Notes under the pieces: model-generated
Seen by the model: only the letters and a program-made list of their open reading frames with translations
Databases searched by the model: none
Told to the model about the DNA's origin: nothing
Shown: piece by piece, positions 52,501 through 60,000 of the stretch
How the letters are laid out: every line of letters begins with the position of its first letter
Numbering within the stretch: position 1 is the stretch's first letter
Program-made: the position numbers and the translations under genes
Assembly: GCA_964035545.1 (NCBI GenBank)
Contig: OZ037770.1
Coordinates: 5,253,662-5,313,661 of the forward strand
DNA length: 60,000 nucleotides
From: Bugula neritina
Taxonomy: Eukaryota > Bryozoa > Gymnolaemata > Cheilostomatida > Bugulidae
Direction of reading: 5' to 3'

Positions 52501-53716
52501 AAAGTAGTTAGAAAAACACTGATGCTGTGGCCCCCAGCTCAAAGTGAATTTTACAGTGTGGCCCTTGCCACTAGTATTTTCCCTTTCAGTGACCCTCATT
52601 CTATAGTTAGATGGACATGCTCTACTGATAACATGCTATTTTCATAATCTTTGTTGAGTATGCCTACAGCCTAAGTAATGTGACTACAAGTAGAATAGAA
52701 TACTGCTAGCACCTAGCAGAGGCTTTCAAACAGAGTCCACGCTTTTTAAGCTGTTGCAAAATTTTCTCTTTCTAATCAGTGTTGTGGTATAAAGTTATGT
52801 GATTATGGTTTTCATAGTAAAATCAAAATTTAGCAGGTCAAATTATCTAACTTGGATAACTTCTCAAATTTTCCAGTTACACATTTTTTACTTTTTACTG
52901 ATTCTTAGTATAATAACATTCCAATAGAAAAAGAATGAATGAGTTACCTCGACTAACCGGACCACTTTCCACGAGAACATTCCCACCGTAATCATCTATT
53001 AGCTTCTGTAGAACTTCTCTTCTCTCTGGAGGCAACTCACTTAAGACCTCTTTGAACTCTTTCAGTTGTCCATTCTTGGCCAGACATTGAAGAACTGTAT
53101 CCTTGTCTCTGGTGGTCAATGTGAAAAATCTTTGAAGCTCTTCAGCAGACAGAGATGTTGTGATGTACTTTACAACCTTCAGTCTTTGTTGTATTGCTGC
53201 CCAATGCAAAACATTGGCCCTTTCTCTTTCTGTTTGAACTTCGAGTAGTTCAACCCATCTGCTATAAGAATTGTTTTTTATCCATTTGATAATTTCAAAT
53301 TCTGCCAAGTGTATGGCTGCGTAGCCATCGGCATCTTTGATAACTAAAAGTTCACACCTGCTGTCATTGGGCACTTCGGAAATAAGAGCCTTGAAGACTG
53401 TCAGATTATTCTTTTCTGTTGCATAATGAACAGCTGTTTTGCTGCTATCATTGCAAGGCAACTTTAAGACTGTTGTTAGTTGAGATTGAATATTCTGACT
53501 GTCTGGTAACGCAAATAAACGACCCACTATGTTGCTAATAAGTTCAGCATTTGCACCTTTTGCTGCTGTTGAAAAGACTGTATGTCCATTCTCATTTTGA
53601 ATCTTTTGTTCACTGCTCTGTTGTTCAAATGAGTCTCCAATGTCAATGCTTTCTTTCTGAACAATGCCATTAGAGTTAACATTGAGTACATCTAAAACTT
53701 CTTGCGATAATTCCAT
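43529..53716 (-). CDS. Ankyrin-repeat and coiled-coil protein, family not recognised
   Basis: Eleven minus-strand exons: 53716-52948, 51410-51330, 51001-50939, 50465-50403, 48111-48037, 47491-47399, 47183-47088, 46180-45941, 44657-44622, 44097-43940 and 43558-43529. Phases all agree and sum to 567 aa. Residues 1-256 hold five or six degenerate ankyrin repeats (for example KTAVHYATEKNNLTVFKALI and ANVLHWAAIQQRLKVVKYI). Residues 257-500 are mostly charged coiled coil from small exons of 63, 63, 75, 93, 96 and 240 nt, such as VKKLQAENDVLKKQLQQM. The last three exons add an acidic patch (SFDDDWDN) and an unplaced C-terminus; they are less certain. No signal peptide or membrane segment was seen, so it is probably cytoplasmic and oligomeric. 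The start ATG follows an in-frame stop by about 80 bases. No enzymatic domain is seen and no function is claimed. Confidence 0.75.
44343..44583. repeat. 27-bp minisatellite
   Basis: Nine copies of GTGAGCACCCACACATAGGC plus AGTAGCA, in an intron of the ankyrin/coiled-coil gene, starting about 40 bases after its 36-nt exon on the minus strand. The period is a multiple of three, creating two spurious Cys-rich reading frames. Confidence 0.95.
46258..46416. mobile_element. Small inverted-repeat element
   Basis: Left end GGAGCAGTAGTGGAAAG and right end (minus strand) GGTGCAGCAGTGGAGAC are imperfect inverted repeats about 160 bases apart. A related copy lies at 37376-37480. Intronic in the ankyrin/coiled-coil gene. 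Confidence 0.5.
47080..47600 (-). repeat. Tandem duplication of a coiled-coil exon with flanking intron
   Basis: Segments at about 47070-47230 and 47380-47530 match through exon and flanks, including TTTTAATCAATGCCCATCAG upstream and CAACTTACGCTCAGTTATTTC-like donors. The two exons (32 and 31 codons) encode the same pattern: KDLK, ENGALR, ESERK and EITE. Confidence 0.85.
47650..47844. mobile_element. Foldback element with a G-rich, telomere-like loop
   Basis: Arms of about 55 bases (left AAAATGGCACAGGTGATAAT; right, inverted, AAAATGGCGCATGTAATAAT) flank a G-rich strand at 47714-47771 with GGGGTTTTGGGG, AGGGTTTAGGGG and TTTGGGGTTTG. Lies in an intron of the ankyrin/coiled-coil gene. Confidence 0.75.
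48112..49029. other. Intron without recognised features
   Basis: AT-rich intron of the ankyrin/coiled-coil gene upstream of the exon at 48111-48037. No exon, SINE or clear repeat was seen before the 13-bp minisatellite. Confidence 0.5.
49030..49665. repeat. 13-bp minisatellite
   Basis: About 48 copies of AGCTACTAACTAT or AGCTACTAACAAT in patches. Lies in the 2.3-kb intron of the ankyrin/coiled-coil gene between the exons at 50465-50403 and 48111-48037. Confidence 0.97.
50579..50872 (+). mobile_element. Two tRNA-like SINE heads, family 2, 221 bp apart
   Basis: Two 71-nt units (50579-50649 and 50802-50872) have tRNA-like form: box A TGTAACGGTTAGCAC, a shared TTGCTTGCAAG anticodon arm, box B GGGTTTGATTCCCAGT, and GGGGGC closing the acceptor. 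Anticodon-stem mismatches and the intervening shared tail argue for a SINE dimer rather than tRNA genes. A decayed third copy lies at about 51608-51660. Intronic in the ankyrin/coiled-coil gene. Confidence 0.7.
52296..52575. mobile_element. hAT-like element, second copy
   Basis: Follows the element at 28249-28558 in order: GTCTAACAGG, CTACATTTATGTGGCCC, AAGGCATAA, TTAGAATAAAGT, TGCTGTGGCCCCCAG. No clear target duplication remains. Intron 1 of the ankyrin/coiled-coil gene. Confidence 0.7.
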
Positions 53717-55082
53717 GTTTATACCTTGAGATGGGATGCACAAGCTCTTCAGAGTATAGTGAATCACTCTTCTGTCCTTTGCAGTAACCACACTTCAACT
53801 GTGATTTGCTAGTTAATAAGATCAACCAAAGGCAACATTAACGGAGTATCAAATGGCTTGCATTTGATATGTAAGTACAGTGTCACTTAATCAGTGCTGT
53901 AATCTTTCAAAGGCTAATCAGTGTTTTAACTAAAAGCCACTTGCACAAGGACAAAGTGTTGCTTGCATTGTTCATGTAGCTCATATTTTCAATATTATAC
54001 CTACATACAATACAATTAAATAATACACTACTTTGCACAGTACAATACAATACAATATTCTTATGAATGTATAAAATGGTATACAGGGAATGCATGCAAT
54101 TTGTGCAGCCATATGTTTATTATGCATTGTTTAAGCTCAGTTTATAGCAAGTTTGTGTGTAGTTTAGGCAAGTTTAAAGTCACTATCCCCTTGAAAATCC
54201 TTGATGGGAAGGTTTTGAATGAATTCATATTGATGCTTGCAAAGACGAACCTGTGGTTACAGTTTGCATGAAAGTAATATTGCATGGCTTCATTGGTGCA
54301 ACTCTTTCTTAACATCTAACGAAAAAATTTTAAGATAGCACAAGCAAAATTGTTTGTTCTTTCATAGCTTTATACAATACATACATATATACATATATAC
54401 ATATATACAAACATGTATACATAATATATCAATAAAAACATAAAATATAATAATATTATACATGCATGCTATAAACAGTACGTAAGAATAAAATACAATG
54501 TGTACTTCTGACCTTGCCTTTCATTTGTCTCTTGATTTCAATAAAAAATATACACATTTGAAACAAACAACATGGCCCCCTAATTAGATATATTAAATTA
54601 TATTAAACTATATTATTGATGTGTTGATATTGTTATACTCTTTAGAGCTATTTCAGGTATAAGTATATTGAGTGTTCTTATATAGGTGTTATAAGGCACC
54701 ATTCTAAAGTGCTTTATAGATATTTGCAACTGCCACAGCCTTATAAAGCTGTCTGTTAGAATATAATATTATATCATGATGCATCTTATCAAGAATAAAA
54801 GAGAAACAAATTATATACAGCAGAAGACAATCATATCTCAACAGTACAACAAAGCATTTTGGTATGTGGGGAATTTTTTGCTTATTAATAGTGGCTATAT
54901 AATATATATCTATTATTAAATATTTATTTTTGCAAGTTTTATTTAATATAATGAGTTTTGTTTTTTCTTGCGGTAGATTCTAGCATTTTCTATTTAGATT
55001 CTGTAAAAGTCACATGAGACATTTATTAAGTAAGAGGAGTTGTGCCACTCTGCCCATGTGTCAGTCAGTTTTCTGTACGGAG
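53717..55082. other. Divergent spacer between the ankyrin gene and the membrane-protein gene
   Basis: The two genes point away from each other here. No exon was recognised. It includes a SINE family 1 tail fragment (about 54165-54230, minus) and a short TATATACA-type simple tract near 54380-54420. Either or both promoters should be here, but no motif stands out. Confidence 0.5.
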
Positions 55083-58000
55083 ATGGACAAACTAGAGTGG
55101 CTACTTTATGGTAACTCAAATCATATGCTTGAATTTTTTTCCTGTACATGTTAGTATTTAGATATCTACAAACTTAATAAAATAATCATTCTTATATTAT
55201 AAATATCATTTTATTATAAATATTATTCTAATATTATGCAAAATGTGGAAAAAAATCCTCAAACTACTTAAAACCTGTAGGGTTTCGTAGAGCATTTCTT
55301 CTTTAAGTTGATTCTTTTAAAAACTTGAAATTCTAATAAAACTATCTTTTCAAAAATAACCACTCATTTTAACTTTTTAATAACATAGTAAGAATTCTCG
55401 TTTTCATCTGTTAAATGAAGCACAGGAACAATTATGAGTAAATGCTTTTCCTAACATCATCAATGGCCTTTGTCTGGGCTCGAACCCAGACCTCCTGTTT
55501 ATTAGGCAAACGTTCTAACCCCTAGACCACGGCTGCTCCCTATAGTATTATAGTAATTATATGTATTATTATATTATTGTTGAAGTATTTTATTATTAAA
55601 CTATTACACAATCATAATAACTATTATAAATTAACAATTTGCTCTCACTATTACTATCGAAATACTTCATTATTACTAATGCATATTATATTGTTATATT
55701 ATATTGTTATATAAAGCATATTGTCATACAATTATAATATTATCTCATATAACTCGGTATTCCAGTTATTGGAATCTTACTCAGTGGAGAACCTCTGAGG
55801 TCTTGTCAGCCATTTCCTGTTTCGGATAAAAGAGACTTCCTGTTTACAAGTTTCGCTAACCTAAATGGAGTTCAATTAAATGAGACATCGAATAAAGCTG
55901 AAGCAGTAAGTTATACCTGCAGAGGAGAGTTATATAGTATAGTATAGTATAGTATAGTATTATAGTATAGTATAGTATATAGTATAGTATAGTATAGTGT
56001 AGTATAGTATAGTATAGTATAGTATAGTATAGTATAGTGTATAGTATAGTATAGTATAGTATAGTATAGTATAGTATAGTATAGTATAGTATAGTATAGT
56101 ATAGTATAGTGTAGTGTAGTATAGTATAGTATAGTATAGTATAGTATAGTATAGTATAGTATAGTATAGTATATTGTATAGTATAGTATAGTATAGTGTA
56201 GTATAGTATAGTGTAGTGTAGTATAGTATAGCATAGTATAGTATAGTATAGTATAGTATAGTATAGTATTGTATAGTATAGTATAGTATAGTATAGTATA
56301 GTATAGTATAGTATAGTATAGTATAGTATAGTATAGTATAGTATTATAGTATAGTATAGTATAGTGTAGTATAGTATATAGTATAGTATAGTATAGTATA
56401 GTATAGTATAGTGTAGTGCATGTAACACCATATATGAGCTGTTTGTGTTTTGAATTTCAGAGTGCTGAGCTGAGGTCGGCTGCTGCATTACAAAATGAAC
56501 CATCTGAAGTCTTTTTTGTAAGTTTCTACATCTGATATTACATAAAAATTAGGGTGGGTTCTTGGGTAACTACCCTTCAATTTAACAATTCATTCAGGGA
56601 ATCTAAGGTAGATTTAACATGGTCTAATCTAGTCCAGGGTAGGGTCAGTATATAACTATGAACAATATATCTGAGAGAGGATCCAGTTGTAACTCTACAA
56701 GTTGCGACTTTGAAGGTAGTGGTGATATGTTTTCAATGTTTTCAATCAACCAATCGAAATCTGGAGAAAATTAGCTTTAGTATAAAATATATTATGTAAA
56801 AATTTATAAACTGCTACACAAATATTATTACCATCAATGACATTAGCCTATATATAAACATGTTTTGATCAACTTTTTTTATTTTTCAAAATTCACAAGT
56901 TATAAGCTTAGATGCAAAGTTGAATTAAAGCTATCTTGTAATTCAACTCAAGATCGGTAGCTTCTTGTCTACAATGATTCACATCTGAATATATTGCTAA
57001 TTTTTAACCTATGGCCATTTGATCCCCTAAGAGGGCTAACATTGGCAGGTTAAGTTTCTAATTACAACTTCAACCTGCAGCCAACTGTAGTCTTCTTAAA
57101 AGACGGCTCCTTTAGTTTAGCATCCTGTTTCTAAGAGAGATAACTCTAGATAATGAATTTTTCATATTGGGCTGGTTTTATTTGCTCTGTCAATAACAAA
57201 AACATGTGTGAATATTACGGCCCAATAGAAAAAATTACTTCACTGGTAGTAAAACAAAATTTCATAACCCAAAAGTGTAAAATAATACATAATAGGAGTT
57301 ATTTTCCTTTAAAATATTTCCCACTAATATAGTGCCATTCAAAATACTTGCATCATGTTTCGTCCTATAGATAAATGCTTTGACTTGCATTGGCAGAAGC
57401 ATCACATAACGTAGAGTTGCGTTCTCTTTTAGGGGTTATCGAAATTAGAAGTCAACATTTTCGTGGCCATCTTCACCATTCTGAGTGTGCTATTTGCCTC
57501 CACTCTGATCGTTCTGCTCGTACAGGCCTGTAGCCCCATGTGTATACATGTGTGTGTTTACAGGTAAATATTCTTTTTGAAATCAACTTTGAAACAATAA
57601 TTGTGCACATCGGACACAACTTATGAACTTTGCTATTTTAAAAACACAGAAACTTTCCATCTGCATAGCTTTTGAATTTTAAAACAACTGATAAAATGTT
57701 TTTATAAACCGAAAGTTTTAAACATTCATCGGTTATAGTTGATTAGCTTGAAAAGTAAATGTGTTATATGTGCATGCTATTACAAGAAAAATTAAAACAT
57801 ATATTATTAATCCATGCTTTATCAAAATCTGCGAAAATACATTTTTATTCTTTTTAAAAAGAGGTTAAAGCACTTCAATGAATATAAATAATGGTTTACT
57901 AACTTAACGAATAAGTTTTTACACACTGCGTTTCCCTGTATATATGTGTACAATCATTGCATGTTAGAATTGCATATAGTTTTTCTTGTATATTTTAAAG

Positions 58001-58103
58001 AGTTCTGTCGTGTCTTTGGATTAAAGAAAATATCCACACGACAGTTACAGTGACTCCATTTGGGATCTTTAGAAGGAGAAAGAGAATTTACCCAGATGAG
58101 TGA
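55083..58103 (+). CDS. Small single-pass membrane protein, not recognised
   Basis: Five exons (55083-55110, 55766-55905, 56461-56517, 57433-57563, 58001-58103) join in matching phases to give 152 aa. Residues 1-17 form a short signal peptide (MDKLEWLLY then VIGILLSG). The outer part (about 18-78) has one cysteine and one N-glycosylation site (NETS). A transmembrane helix covers about 82-107 (VNIFVAIFTILSVLFASTLI and on). Four cysteines follow at once (CSPMCIHVC, then VLSC), likely palmitoylation sites. The tail ends in a basic RRRKR and PDE. The predicted topology is type I. An AATAAA lies about 95 bases after the stop. The first exon rests on phase agreement and its signal-peptide-like result; the last four exons are better supported. 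No family was recognised. Confidence 0.7.
55410..55540 (-). mobile_element. SINE family 1 copy lacking the tail
   Basis: Minus-strand copy with box A (CTAGACCACGGCTG) and box B (GGCTCGAACCC) but without the terminal GGGATAGTGACTATAAAC part. Inserted in the first intron of the membrane-protein gene. Confidence 0.8.
55925..56415. repeat. (TATAG)n pentanucleotide satellite
   Basis: About 490 bases of TATAG units with TGTAG variants, in the intron between the exons ending 55905 and starting 56461 of the membrane-protein gene. It begins 20 bases after the donor site. Confidence 0.97.
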
Positions 58104-58197
58104 GTCACATTTATAGAGCAGATACTTTGTATTGCTATCTGGTGAATTCTTTTTCCATATACTAATGTAATTATCATTTTCTCATACCATAAAAGCC

Positions 58198-58203
58198 AAT
58201 AAA
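58198..58203 (+). terminator. Poly(A) signal of the membrane-protein gene
   Basis: AATAAA 95 bases after the stop codon at 58101-58103. Confidence 0.6.
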
Positions 58204-58233
58204 TATGTGATAATACAATATAAAGAAGCGAAA

Positions 58234-58445
58234 GAGAGCAGCCGTGGTCTAGGGGTTAGAGCCTTTGCCTAGTAAACACGAGGTCATGGGTTTGAGCGCT
58301 GACAAAGGCCATTGGTGATGTTAGGAAGAGCATCTAGTTATAATTGTTCCTGTGCCTTATTTGAATAAGCCCATAGCCTGCTTTAACAAACACCCTTTCC
58401 ATCAGGGGTTTCCCACAGGGATAGTGACTATAAACTTGCGCGAGT
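58234..58445 (+). mobile_element. SINE family 1, full-length copy
   Basis: Starts GAGAGCAGCCGTGGTCTAGG and runs to CACAGGGATAGTGACTATAA plus ACTTGCGCGAG. Box A is intact; box B is slightly altered (GGTTTGAGC). It lies 30 bases past the poly(A) signal of the membrane-protein gene. Confidence 0.85.
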
Positions 58446-59189
58446 ATATAAAATGTTGGTAATTTCTTTAGCTTGTGAAAATCTTAATTGATGCTAAAAT
58501 ATTAAGTTTTGAGGCTGAATTTTCAGTGTGTATTGTTCGGTAACTTTGGCAGTTGGTATACAAAACATCATATGTCAATAGTAATCAATAGTTATTGTTA
58601 TCAACATAATATAACTAGTCAATGTGGCCATCAGTTCAATAGTCAGTGCTGCAGTAAAATGTGGACTGATATTAACAACATTTTACAGACGAGTAAACAA
58701 GTTTGGGGTGGTGAGTGGAATATTAAAGAAACCTTCATCAGAAATGTGAGTTGACCTAAAAGGCCCCTTTTATGCAAATGCCTCCTCGTTTATGCCTCAA
58801 TATGTTATATATTCAGCAGAGCATATAATATTTAAATCATGTTTCAACATTATATTATATTATACAGTTTATACAGATATTGACACGAGCTATAAAGAAA
58901 TGCAGCTTATATAGTGTAGCATGCTACGATAGAGTGTGCTGTGTTTAACTTAGTATAGGTTGCATGTACTTTAGTATAATGATGTATGTAAACTAGTATT
59001 GATGTATTTATTTACATTAGCTATATTATGTTCTATATGTACGTTATTAAATTATATATGTCTGTTATTATATGCTACATGACTGTCCGCATATATTATT
59101 TGGTTTCGAGCATGATATATGCCATGCAAGTAAATGCTAAAAGCCTATATGGCTATATGGCTGTCAGTATAGTATAAATATTATGTTAC
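58446..59189. other. AT-rich spacer
   Basis: No exon or dispersed repeat was recognised downstream of the membrane-protein gene. Confidence 0.5.
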
Positions 59190-60000
59190 TGTCAGTATAT
59201 ATTATATTACTGCTAGTATATATTATATTACTGCTAGTATATATTATATTACTGCTAGTATATATTATATTACTGCTATAGTATATATTATATTACTGCT
59301 AGTATATATTATATTACTGCTAGTATATATTATATTACTGCTAGTATATATTATATTACTGCTAGTATATATTATATTACTGCTAGTATATATTATATCA
59401 CTGCTGGTATATATTATATTACTGCTAGTATATATTATATTACTGCTAGTATATATTATATTACTACTAGTATATATTATATTACTGCTAGTATATATTA
59501 TATTACTGCTAGTATATAATATATTACTGCTATAGTATATATTATATCACTGCTAGTATATATTATATTACTGCTAGTATATATTATATTACTACTAGTA
59601 TATATTATATTACTGCTAGTATATATTATATCACTGCTAGTATATATTATATTACTACTAGTATATATAATATTACTGCTAGTATATATTATATTACTGC
59701 TAGTATATATAATATTACTGCTAGTATATATTATATTACTGCTAGTATATATTATATTACTGTCAGTATATATTATATTACTGCTAGTATATATTATATT
59801 ACTGCTAGTATATATTATATTACTGCTAGTATATATTATATTACTGCTAGTATATATTATATTACTGTCAGTATATATTATATTACTGCTAGTATATATT
59901 ATATTACTACTAGTATATATTATATTACTGCTAGTATATATTATATTACTGCTATAGTATATATTATATTACTGCTAGTATATATTATATTACTACTAGT
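59190..60000. repeat. 21-bp minisatellite at the right edge
   Basis: About 38 copies of GCTAGTATATATTATATTAC plus T, with GCTATAGTATA and GTCAGTATA variants; continues outside the window. Confidence 0.97.

Noticed and set aside
55856-56503. Leu/Tyr/Ile-rich protein on the minus strand
   Set aside because: Translation of the (TATAG)n satellite lying between two exons of a plus-strand gene.

Overview
This is a window of an AT-rich animal genome. The genes are split by many short introns with GT-AG ends, and the introns and spacers are full of tandem repeats, tRNA-derived SINEs and small inverted-repeat elements. The proteins (BRCA2 with BRC repeats and a full DSS1/ssDNA-binding region, RPF1, a PRODH2-like dehydrogenase, an actinoporin-like protein) point to an invertebrate metazoan. 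I cannot fix the phylum. No prokaryotic, organellar or viral gene was seen.

Layout. 1-273 is a (AC)n tract running off the left edge. 481-2787 (minus) holds the 5' exons of a PRODH2-like proline/hydroxyproline dehydrogenase that continues beyond the edge. 4638-12105 (minus) is a complete RPF1 gene (7 coding exons, 318 aa) with a large low-complexity first intron. About 12240-12330 is a CpG-containing segment with a palindromic CRE and a GC box, a probable promoter shared with the divergent BRCA2 gene. 13982-38489 (plus) is BRCA2, with 28 well-supported coding exons plus a proposed start exon and a 9-nt microexon (about 2,223 aa). It carries 9 good BRC repeats, the helical/OB1/Tower/OB2/OB3 region and a C-terminal RAD51-binding-like tail. 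39895-41685 (minus) is a two-exon secreted actinoporin-like gene, with a 340-bp (AC)n tract about 100 bp upstream of its start codon. 43529-53716 (minus) is an 11-exon gene for a 567-aa ankyrin plus coiled-coil protein whose internal exons are nearly all phase 1-1. 55083-58103 (plus) is a five-exon gene for an unrecognised 152-aa single-pass membrane protein. 59190-60000 is a 21-bp minisatellite running off the right edge.

How it fits together. BRCA2 and RPF1 are head to head, as expected for two growth-linked housekeeping genes sharing a promoter. The other genes show no obvious pathway link. Gene models come from hand-read splice sites: every intron's phase matches its neighbours and every complete model sums to a multiple of three, which is strong internal support. 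No transcripts or database searches were available.
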